Shown here: one piece after another, positions 56,101-64,000 of the stretch | Numbering within the stretch: the stretch's first letter is position 1 | Layout of the letters: each line of letters starts with the position of its first letter | NCBI RefSeq assembly: GCF_026151205.1 | Contig: NC_087072.1 | Location: 21,542,103 to 21,606,102, forward strand | Direction of reading: 5' to 3' | Origin: Bolinopsis microptera | Taxonomy: Eukaryota; Ctenophora; Tentaculata; Lobata; Bolinopsidae | Length of the DNA stretch: 64,000 nucleotides | Notes under the pieces: generated by a model | The model's database searches: none | What the model was told of the DNA's origin: nothing | What the model saw: only the letters and a program-made list of their open reading frames with translations | Made by a program: the position numbers and the translations under genes

Positions 56101-59057
56101 CGGTTATCTAATTATTGAATTATTGAGTTATTGAGTTGAATATCAGTGCTATTATTCGCCTCCCTTTAACCTGAATCAAAATAAATTTTTTTCATTCAAA
56201 AAGTTATAAGTTATTATAAGAGAAAGGAAGGCACTTGCTTTTTCCCCTGGAAAGGGCAAGTGTTGATAAGAGCGGTGCATTTCTTTGTCGCAACAACGTG
56301 ATTATTAGAATTTACAGTTACTAGCAGGAATCCGTCTATCTCTAAAGTGGTGCCAAGAAACAACGATATTTATTTATTTTGTGATTTTGACACTACCTGG
56401 GGAGTGGGGGTTCAATTTTTGGAACCTTAATTATTTATTCCTTGGACAATTTTTAATTTTTTCATACTGGTCAAAAGGCTGTAAAAGAATTCTACCCCAG
56501 CCAAAAAAGTTTCAATGTATAGCTCAAATGACTTTTTAATGAAATAAAAAAGAGTTTCGATAGATCCCAAAATCTTATAATATTATATAATATTTTTTCA
56601 TCTTTTTTCAGTTCATAATTTGAGGGAGAGATCTGATTTCAATGAAAGTTTCCATTTTGATATTTTGTGTTCTACATCCCCAGATAATATTAGAAAGTCA
56701 GAACAGTTTTATATTAACAAATTGAAGACACTTTATCCGTTTGGCCTGAACAATGTGAATTCCGTTTCTGGAAGCTAATTTTCATGGTGTCCCGAATTTT
56801 ATTTTTAAATCGTCCATTTTTTGTTTATATATGCAGTCTATCAATTTTTGAATTGCATCTTTTTGATTTAATGAACTACTGCAGACTCCACATTATTATA
56901 GTATATGCCATTAATTTTGTTCCGATTTTAAACTATTCCATTTTGACGAGATGCTAAATTAATTTTTTGAGACTTTACTACATTTTTGATGAGAATTTTT
57001 GACATTTTCAAACTAACCATTGATATTCTCAGATTATGTGACCGATTAAATGCTGAAGATAAAAGAAATATATTCATTTTGCTAAGATTATGTTTGCGTT
57101 TCATTGCTCAACAGCTGTTCGAAGGATCAAATTTAAGATTATATAATATTTTACATATATAATATATTATATTATATTATATTATGTAAAATCCGGATTG
57201 GAGTATTGTTTATGAGTCGCATTGTTGTAATTTTTTTAATAAGAGCATTTTTACTTGTCGCAGTAACCGGGATAAAGATAATTTTACACAGAATACATAT
57301 TATATTACATATATATATATTATATTATATTATTGATAGCGCATACTTTTAACGCTGTATACCGTTTTCATCATTCATGGCATTTTCCAGCAGAAAAATT
57401 GTAAATTTAGCTTGCAAAGATCAAGAAAAAAAGGCCGATTTTACCGGTTATATATATTAGGCTCTGGTTTAACTATTTACAGACTTACATCCATAAAAGG
57501 TAGACTACAATCTATTTCCATACTTCTTGACTCCGGAAACCTGCAATCAAGAGCCGTTTGCTTTAAGTATGTGTCGAACTTGGGTGTGTGTCAAACTAGA
57601 GTACCAGTAATGAGGGCAATGATTTCTAAAACAGCCGCCATATGTTTGGAGCTTATGCTAAGTATGTATTAAGATTTACTATGAGAGAAAATTATATGAA
57701 GTTCTACAAAAGCTGGTAACTCCGCAGATCGAATGATACCTTTTTATATTGATTGTCGAGCAGTCGGGCCAATGGACTTGCTCAAAATGAAATCAACAAG
57801 CTGTCATAAGACAGTCATAGCTGTGTCAAAAAATCAAGAATCTAACAAAAGAGCAGTCTTCAAAGCAAAACATTTTGGAAATTCTATGAATATTTTATGG
57901 AAATATTTTAGGAGCGAATGCAGTGGATATGCTGAGGAATCTGCTCCCGAAGCATCACTAGTTACTTAGTAACTTAGTAGAATTTTCTGGCACCCTTCCA
58001 ATTAAAATATGTACTGCCACCAAGCACAATAATCCAAGAGAATCTCCCTAACGCGTTTGATGATACAAGCCAAGTTTTCTGAGTTCATGCGTGAAGATAT
58101 TTGAAGATCAAACGCGCTGGTCGTAGAGCATCATATAATACACAATCTCACTCCGTCACCTTTGATATTCAGTATTTTAACTAGTGTGAACCCTGTAAAT
58201 CAGGTAAAAAAGAGAGTGGCAGATGATTAGCAATTAAATGTGTTCAGTTGATAAACCCAAAGAGCTACATTTCACGAAACTGAAATGATGTGCTCATGGC
58301 AATTTACTTTATGTGCCGTGCCATTGATAAACCCAACGTTGCTAATCTAGCTGTCTGCACAATTCGCAAATTTAGCAATTCAAAAGCTATCCTATTGATT
58401 GTACGTGAACTAGTTTAAAACATATATATTTAAAATATAGTTTGTATATCATAAACCAGTTTTAAAATCTATTTCTAAACCTAAAAATATAATTCCCAAA
58501 TTTCTCGATCTGCATGCTTTGGTTGCCGCAATTATACCGATAGGTCACTAGATATCACATAGGAGGTTTCGTTCAGACTTTTAATAGGCTTACAATCTGT
58601 GAACCTTTATATAGTTGGCACACCACCCAACTTCATGTTAAATCTCAGGAATGCCCACACCAAGCACCACCCTATCCCACCCCCGCATTCCAGCGAACTA
58701 TTTGCGTGCCTTTTGAGTGAGATAACGGACGACTGACCTGCAAGTGTACGTTAGATCCACGCTCTCCAGCGTCCCAGGCAAACAGCTGTAGTTTGGCGAT
58801 CTCTTTTACTTGTCCTGTTGATCGTACAAAGTTCTCCCCAGCAAATGATAACCTGTTAAATACGAGACAGTTTGTTAAAATTTTGCGACACATTTTAAAT
58901 TCCAGGAAACGCAAGAAATAGGAAATACTAAAATCTACAGCAGTATGGCATCTTACTCAGAGGGTTTCTTGTGTGCTAGATCTTTGAGGGGGTTGTCTCT
59001 CATCGAGCGTGACTTGGGATCGTAATGCGCGGAGTTCGCATCGAGGTTTATCAGGTA
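43010..59057 (-). CDS. SLU7: Pre-mRNA-splicing factor SLU7, C-terminal seven exons
   Basis: Exons in transcript order: 59057-58957, 58852-58738, 54961-54893, 53702-53579, 45285-45047, 43637-43539, 43192-43010 (TGA at 43010-43012). All are GT-AG with matching phases, 309 codons. Recognisable SLU7 blocks: [91 protein letters not shown]...WGYKCC; SLIEMHQEKM; and the C-terminal RKRKYNSM...[13 protein letters not shown]...DPMSKF. SLU7 is a nuclear second-step splicing factor that helps 3' splice-site choice. The N-terminal part with its CCHC zinc knuckle was not found up to the right edge and is probably beyond it. The intron 45286-53578 carries a large LINE insertion. Confidence 0.95.
43765..44640. 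mobile_element. TIR element with 19-bp abutting direct repeats, in a SLU7 intron
   Basis: The ends are CCTTACTCGGG... and ...CCCGAGTAAGG (imperfect TIR extending about 20 bp, then scattered matches). Immediately outside both ends is the 19-mer taatgaccaaaac(t/a)gacta (43746-43764 and 44641-44659). Just inside each end lies a direct copy of a CCGGGATAA...CCGCCATATTTTTCCCGG block (43789-43836 and about 44541-44588), so the ends have both inverted and direct repeats. An 89-codon frame (44074-44343, acidic Asn/Asp-rich C terminus) has no recognised domain and may be a transposase remnant or chance. The superfamily is unknown. Confidence 0.75.
44760..45080 (-). repeat. Degenerate tandem copies of a SLU7 exon end and splice donor
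   Basis: On the minus strand the exon ends gttgataggacccggtcc.ttgatagag|gtaagt (donor 45046). Four related copies of gttgatag-gacccgg-ccc follow in the intron, with cores near plus positions 44972, 44919, 44853 and 44801 (spacing 52-86 bp). Copy 3 keeps a consensus GTAAGT (44897-44902); the others are gttagc, gttatt and aagtac. A stop codon lies six codons past the true donor, so the copies are not coding as read-through. Confidence 0.75.
45373..47210. repeat. Pair of direct dispersed repeats, 1.6 kb apart
   Basis: 45373-45560 and 46998-47210 share gtaagttttccagtaattca(a/c)(a/c)aattactgttaaaaa, then -gg-atcc-tggtatt-ttcctgggaca, and further scattered matches over about 190-210 bp in the same orientation. 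They may be two insertions of one element or the ends of an old one; nothing recognisable is coded between them. Confidence 0.65.
46832..46866. repeat. Perfect hairpin, 15-bp arms, 5-base loop
   Basis: atagaattggaaatc, loop cagca, gatttccaattctat. Located in the large SLU7 intron; no gene context that would make it a small RNA is visible. Confidence 0.9.
48360..48655 (-). mobile_element. 3' coding tail of a second LINE family
   Basis: Frame (stop at 48360) reads [21 protein letters not shown], then [25 protein letters not shown], and a Pro/Asn-rich end with NSNSILDWR. The SF-V-GPRLWN-IP-HIR block is typical of the extreme C terminus of many CR1/L2-like non-LTR RT proteins (recognised from family knowledge). 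It follows directly, same strand, where homology of the large LINE frame stops (about 48656), but in a different frame. Confidence 0.7.
48629..51412 (-). mobile_element. LINE (non-LTR retrotransposon) EN-RT open reading frame, 927 codons
   Basis: An uninterrupted frame inside the SLU7 intron. Residues 26-295 are an APE-type endonuclease (SWNVRGL 27-33, LQE70TK, GGIGF, NSYGLT, GDFN 182-185, [19 protein letters not shown] 287-289). Residues 510-800 are a reverse transcriptase ([10 protein letters not shown] 527-536, [38 protein letters not shown] 761-764 in place of the usual YADD/FADD). A putative thumb/connection region follows. The N terminus has a hydrophobic stretch before the endonuclease and may not be native. 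The frame loses family homology after residue 919 (KWPKGMI), where other copies in this window go on with SNEALY. Open frame and intact catalytic motifs suggest recent insertion. The clade is uncertain. Confidence 0.92.
52600..52755 (+). mobile_element. Decayed LINE relic (same family as 48656-51412)
   Basis: The plus-strand translation [19 protein letters not shown], a stop, then further on in a shifted frame [11 protein letters not shown] matches the end of the RT protein ([18 protein letters not shown]) plus the continuation seen at 19664 (FRWRMLGHILRG). It lies in the same SLU7 intron as the full-length frame but in the opposite orientation. Confidence 0.7.
53269..53290. repeat. 22-bp perfect palindrome
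   Basis: cagcagattta followed directly by its reverse complement, without a spacer, in the large SLU7 intron. Confidence 0.9.
54962..58737. other. SLU7 intron, AT-rich, no nested gene recognised
   Basis: The stretch 56400-57400 is very AT-rich with (TATTA)n-like tracts. Around 57790-57970 lies one copy of a dispersed repeat (second copy at 60060-60215). A small stem (ggggtttaaaa / ttttaaacccc) is at about 55887-55912. Open frames at 57412-57672 and 57733-57969 have no recognisable domain; the second one coincides with the dispersed repeat and may be a decayed mobile-element fragment. Confidence 0.5.
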
Positions 59058-60215
59058 CTGCGGGAGATTTGGGTTAGAAAGCTGTTAGAAAACATTTTGA
59101 TGTGCAGTCTGAAGGGTATCATCGCGCCAGTAAACAATATCGATATTAGTAGTATCACACATTTGACATTCAAGCTAATGGTAACACTACATATGTGAGA
59201 AATGGTGGAAGGCGACAAATACTTTGTCTAGATGAAAAATATTTTGTCTAGATGAACCAGAATAACCAATAAAATAGCCATTTTAGATAATATTTCGCTC
59301 CATGATGTGGCTAAGACCAGGTTGACGCTACAAAGGACTACACCTGCTTAAATAATATCGATAATAGTGTCACACAGTTGGAATTCAAGCTAATGGTAAC
59401 ACTGTATATGTGAGAAATGGTGAAAGGCGACAAATATTTTGTCTAGATGAAAAATATTTTGTCTAGATGAACCAGAATAACCAATAAAATAGCCATTTTA
59501 GATAATATTTCGCTCCATGATGTGGCTAAGACCAGGTTGGCGCTACAAAGGGCTACACCTGCTTAAATAATATCGATAATAGTGTCACACAGTTGGAATT
59601 CAAGCTAATGGTAACACTGTATATGTGAGAAATGGTGAAAGGCGACAAATATTTTGTCTAGATGAAAAATATTTTGTCTAGATGAACCAGAATAACCAAT
59701 AAAATAGCCATTTTAGATAATATTTCGCTCCATGATGCGGCTAAGACCAGGTTGAAGCTACAAAGGACTAAACCTGCTTAAATTCCGCTTAAAACGCTAG
59801 TGTTACTTCTCATACTCCTAAACTACGGAAAATTTCGGTGGATTTCGGCCCGTTTCTTTTATTTCATAGGTAATCCATGCCTTGATTACCGCAACAGCAC
59901 TCGTAAGATTGAAGCTTGTGCCCAGTAATTACAAAGCTTTTAATGTGAGAGAAAATGACAGAAAGATCAAAAACTGACAAATTTCAGGACATCGAATGAT
60001 CATTTTTGATCTCACCTGTCGAGTCAAGAGTGCAAAACATAGCAATAACGCCAAAATGCTGTCAAAATACAGTCATAGTTGTGGTATAGAAAGCCTGTAT
60101 TAAATAGCAAAGCATAATCTCTATGGAAATTCTGTAAATTTGTTATGGATATTCTTTAGGAGTGGAGACAACCAAGGAATCTGCTCCGAATCATCACTCG
60201 TCAGTCGTCACCTCT
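57790..60215. repeat. Pair of diverged dispersed repeats
   Basis: 57790-57970 and 60060-60215 align loosely in the same orientation: acagtcatag-tgtg, agcaaa-cat--t, ggaaattct--aa-att--tatgga-att-tttaggag, then gaggaatctgctccc-aagcatcact. Identity is moderate with indels. The first copy is open (ends [15 protein letters not shown]); the second has stops. A relic of an unidentified element. Confidence 0.6.
59137..59786. repeat. 215-bp tandem repeat, three copies
   Basis: The landmark ggcgacaaat recurs at 59211, 59426 and 59641, an exact 215-bp period. Copies 2 and 3 are nearly identical; copy 1 is slightly diverged. Each unit itself contains a duplicated tattttgtctagatga. It lies just upstream of the first SLU7 exon found in the window (i.e. 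in the intron before it). No frame is maintained. Confidence 0.95.
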
Positions 60216-62200
60216 GTGATTAGCTGACAATTAATCAGCAGAATAATATACTGCCATTATGGGAGCGACAGGCCTGCAGTAGGCGACCGACATACGTATA
60301 CTAGAGCCTCACCAGAGAGATTTCAGAATGTAATGCTGTTCATTCATTTTATTATTATTACGTATTCTAAGACGTAATGCTAATGACCATTATTATTATG
60401 ATATATAATCGTATAAAAATCAAAAATAGAACATAAATGAACATCTTAAAGATCTGAGAAGTAGCCTGAACAAATTAAATACGGATACAAATACTAAAAC
60501 AACTTCTTCCATCCTGCTCTATTAGAGACTAATATATTTTAATGGCCATTAAAATTTCCTAAAATCTTTTGAATGTCTTCAAACTTCCCAGCTTAATTTT
60601 TACGGTTCACCTTCCTCGAAAACCTGCGTCATCTCAGTACATGGTTGTTCTGTGCCATCAATCTTAACCTAACTACCCAACAGTGCAATCGGTCTCAATT
60701 CAGTCTATTTCATTTTATTCCTTGACGTATCACCTCCTGACGTATAATCCCCTGACGTATTAACTTTTGATTATTGACGTATATTAAACTCGTATGGTAC
60801 TACAGGAAATTGGAATAAGAACGTAATTATATTTTGTATTCGATTAATATCACGGTATATCAAGTAAAATCCATTGCTACTTGGAGTGGTAAGTCCCCAG
60901 AAATAGTTTTAAATGTAGTTTTACCAGTTATTTACAGTAATTTTCAGGGTTATATATTAGTGCTACAACAAACCTCTAAAAATTATCCAATTTGGACCGA
61001 ATTACGGTAAGCTAACGGCAAAGTAGTAAAATTATCCCCCTGTCCCCGCCCCTTTAATTCGACATTGATTTTCACTTCCAAGACCCAGAGCTGTCAATAA
61101 GTAATCGAGTCCCGAAGTGGCTTCATGATTATTTTTGTAAGAGTAAACAAAAACAACGCTGATTATGTATAGAAAATTGCTGTACAGTACTACTGAGCTC
61201 ATTTCTAAGAAATCATTCATCGTATAATCCTTTAATGACAGGACTCGATGGACATTTTGATTAAGACTTAAGAGACATTTAAGTATCTAATTCCGATTGA
61301 ACAAATTAATCACTGATCAGCGAGGACTTGAAATAATCTCTGAATGGCAACATTACTCGCGAAAGAACTTAGCGTTAAATACTCTGTTATTAAAGTAGCT
61401 GAGCTCAATATAAAGAACTAGAAACTCGCCTAGTCGGAAGCTTTGTTCGAGGAAATTTTAAAAATCAGTTATGTTTAATTTCATTTCATCATATACAATA
61501 TATAATAGCTCTGTTATACTGTAGAAATCATGGATTTTATTTGACAATGACGACAAAGTTGTAAGTATTCAGATTCCCTAAACGATACTTTCTACCGCAT
61601 CGACAAATATCAATCACAAACAAGGTTATGAATATAGTCATAGCGTGTGCGTAAATGTGAGCTAGTTATGACGTATCATAAAGCATGGCAACGTGCGTTG
61701 CTAATCTGTTCTTGCTCGCGGACGTGCAATCGGGGGGTATCCAATGGTGAAAAATGGTGTGAAATGGTGAACAATGGTGAATGATTTTTATGGTGAATCG
61801 GGTTTCCAAATTGTAAAATTTCACCATTTTTAACCATTTTTTCGATGAATATATTTGCCTTCTAGTTTTAGTTTTGACCTGGTGTTATCACTCCAAAAAA
61901 ATTGTTGGTTATTAACTCAGATTTTGAGGATATAAAGAAACAATTAAACATAACATCATTATTTATTATTTAAAAAAAAATACTTGGTCCATTTATTGAT
62001 GTTTCATTTACCACAGCAGTTTCCTTTTCAGAGTTTGAGTTTATATTTAGAAACTAACCATACTATCTTTTAGATTTTTGTCACTTATGATGGCTCCGGC
62101 TGAAAGTACTATGACTCATTTTATTTAGAAGATCGTAGTTTCATTGCTTCTGAAGTAGCTATCAGTTCGCCGGTCATTGTTGGGTATAATACTCTTGTGA
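59787..62200. other. Gene-free stretch left of the Penelope-like element
   Basis: No SLU7 N-terminal exon or other gene is recognised. Near 61743-61800 the octamer aatggtga recurs several times, followed by its complement (tttcaccatttttaaccatt) to about 61845, forming a local inverted repeat. An A-run lies at about 61972-61981. Confidence 0.45.
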
Positions 62201-62227
62201 TTAACCGTTTTGGACAACCTGGCGCTT

Positions 62228-64000
62228 ATGGTTCTGGAGCCCGATTTTTCTCTAGACAATGGGAAGACCCAACCCATTGTGAATCAAAATGATGAAAGCC
62301 ACCTCTTAGAGAACTCTCAAACAGGAGAAAAAACGGTCTTCCAGAAACTTCAGTTGCTAAAAATGAAACTGAAATTCTTGAGAAACTGCGTGAAATTGAA
62401 ACGACCACCACCATCCCTGCGGGTTAAAGGAGCCCCTACTATCCCTGATGCATCTAAACTTAAACATTTTTCTGTACTAGAGACACTGATGTTAGGAGAG
62501 GCCATCAGAAACAAACTGAATGAAATCAAACACATGACCTCTGTTTTTAAGGCTGGTGCACACGAAAAAATCCCGTTAGTCCCCTCTGAGGTTAAAAGAA
62601 CCAAGGAGAAACACCAAAACAAACTTGATTTCCACAGACAACAAGAGGAAACTGAGTGGAAGAGGTGGCCAAGAAAAACATTAGAAACTCTTCGACTCAT
62701 TGAGGGAAATAAGAAACGTGTGAATTTTAAGAACCGACAGCAGATAAACAGAAGACGAACTGAGAAAGAAGCCAAAAGACTCATTAAGGATGGAAGTTTT
62801 GTCATCCTTTAGAATGAACCTGTCCCACCCGGGGCTGTGTGTGTACTTGGAAAAGGGTTGGGATTTGTACCTACACCCCCTCTTGATGTTGAAGGAACAA
62901 GATTGGACATGCGTTTAACAACAAACAGGATCCTTCAGTCTTCAAATCAGTCACTAAACAGCAATGACCAGTTTGAAACCCCGAACCTGCCCCAAATACC
63001 ACCTAAACTCTACCAAAAATCATACTATTCATCACAGTCATCAGATGACAGTAGTGTTAATGATATTGTGAAGAGTATGGAGGCGGACCTTGACCAGAGA
63101 TTGACCATTCAGAAAACTACAAGAGGCGACACAAAGAAGAACTTGTCAAAGGAAGAAACTGAGGGCCTAAAATAGCTTGAGTGCATGAACGATGAGGGAA
63201 AACTATCCGTTGTTCAAGCTGATAAAGGAGGTGCAGTGATTATTATCAACCCAGAGACACTAAGAAAGAAGACACTTGAGAAGCTCCAAAACCCGAATAT
63301 CTATACTGAACTGAAGGAAGATATCACCCAAACATTACACCATGAGTTATTCCTCAAATGGGTTGAAGGTAAAGAGAAAGGTTTTATCCATCCGATGACT
63401 ACAAAAAGTGTCATGGGTGTTTCTGATAATGATAGCACAAAAGAGGGGAAAGATAAGACCAATGCAAAGAGCACTTCTTCACATTTCAAGCCAGGAAAAG
63501 CCTACTTTTACCCGAGTTTGAAGATTCACAAATTGAAGAGAAAAGACCTTGTGCCCGGCATAGAGCCCCCTGTAAGACTAGTCACTGCACTACAGGAAGG
63601 AATAGCAAAAAGGAGTGACGTCTTCTTGGCCAGTGAGTACTTCAAAAACCTTGAAAAGGACTATTGCGAAGACTTACTGACTGACTCAACGGAGGCACTG
63701 AGATGGCTTGAAGTATGTAATAAGGTTGAAACAGACAAACGAGCCCTCCGAGCTTTCACTTTCGACTTCAAAGCTCTCTACGACTCAGGACACCAGCACT
63801 CTGTGATTGGCTGGTCGACCTCGTTGATATCAGTCTAAGATCCTCTATTGGATGCTTTGAAGACAAGTGGTACATCCAAAAGAACGGAGTGCCTACAGGT
63901 GGAAGTCTGTGTGTGCAGTTGGCCAACATAACTGTATTTTATGTAATGAACAAATGCGTTTACAGTAACACTGACATGATGAAGAGAGTTAGGACTGTAA
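62228..64000 (+). mobile_element. Decayed Penelope-like element, N-terminal and RT region, runs off the edge
   Basis: One reading frame runs 62228-63788 but is broken by TAG at 62810-62812 and 63173-63175. A 1-base frameshift near 63788 moves the rest into another frame that is open to the window end. Segments: a basic Lys/Arg-rich leader; VLGKGLGFVPTP; VVQADKGGAVII; YFYPSLKIHK; PVRLVTAL; FTFDFKALYDS; and, after the shift, GVPTGGSLCVQLAN. ADKGGAV, the KIHK block and GVPTGGS are hallmarks of Penelope-like reverse transcriptases, here with an upstream KGL-F-PTP motif. The GIY-YIG endonuclease, if present, would be beyond 64000. A dead copy. Confidence 0.85.

Noticed and set aside
59137-59786. 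Possible CRISPR-like array
   Set aside because: Units are 215 bp with no short repeat/unique spacer alternation, in a eukaryotic intron.
62350-62805. 151-codon minus-strand frame
   Set aside because: Antisense shadow of the Penelope-like element's leader region.
1-64000. tRNA, rRNA or snRNA genes
   Set aside because: I saw no cloverleaf with A/B box promoter elements or conserved rRNA/snRNA blocks on either strand; a covariance-model scan would be needed to exclude them.

Overview
The window looks like nuclear DNA from an invertebrate animal. It is AT-rich (judged by eye). Its genes have many short GT-AG introns, and it carries non-LTR and Penelope-like retroelements, foldback/MITE-like elements and microsatellites. 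A thioredoxin-NDK protein of the NME8 type points to motile cilia or flagella. I cannot place the phylum; an early-branching aquatic animal is a guess from gene style and repeat content only.

Left third (1-23.5 kb): the edge holds part of a minus-strand gene for a small membrane protein, next to a ~2 kb inverted array of degenerate repeats (190-2155). A plus-strand NME8-like gene starts at 2744 and encodes a thioredoxin domain followed by three NDK domains. It has several possible 3' ends: terminal exons near 13.0, 13.6-14.2 and 23.5 kb, all compatible in phase. An intronless rhodopsin-like GPCR (6489-7544) lies in its sixth intron. Two paralogous, intronless, antisense genes for cysteine-rich single-pass membrane proteins (14600-15301 and 18575-19012) lie in the proposed last intron. 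LINE remnants and a 58-bp perfect palindrome are also there.

Middle (23.5-42.1 kb): about 12 kb without a recognisable gene, holding dispersed repeats, hairpins and an E-box tandem repeat. It is followed by a complete 12-exon SLC22-type organic ion transporter (35525-42116, 558 aa), reconstructed exon by exon with consistent phases.

Right third (43.0-64 kb): the C-terminal ~309 codons of splicing factor SLU7 in seven minus-strand exons (43010-59057), convergent with the transporter. Its N-terminal exons were not found and probably lie beyond the right edge. SLU7 introns hold a TIR element with an exactly abutting 19-bp flanking repeat, degenerate tandem copies of an exon end and splice donor, a large LINE ORF whose 3' end is replaced by the tail of another LINE, and a 215-bp x3 tandem repeat. 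The right edge is a decayed Penelope-like element.

The genes are not an operon or a pathway; they are neighbours with unrelated roles (cilia, signalling, transport, splicing). The unusual content is architectural: nested genes, element-filled introns, and sequence around 5' splice sites copied into the adjacent intron in two separate genes.
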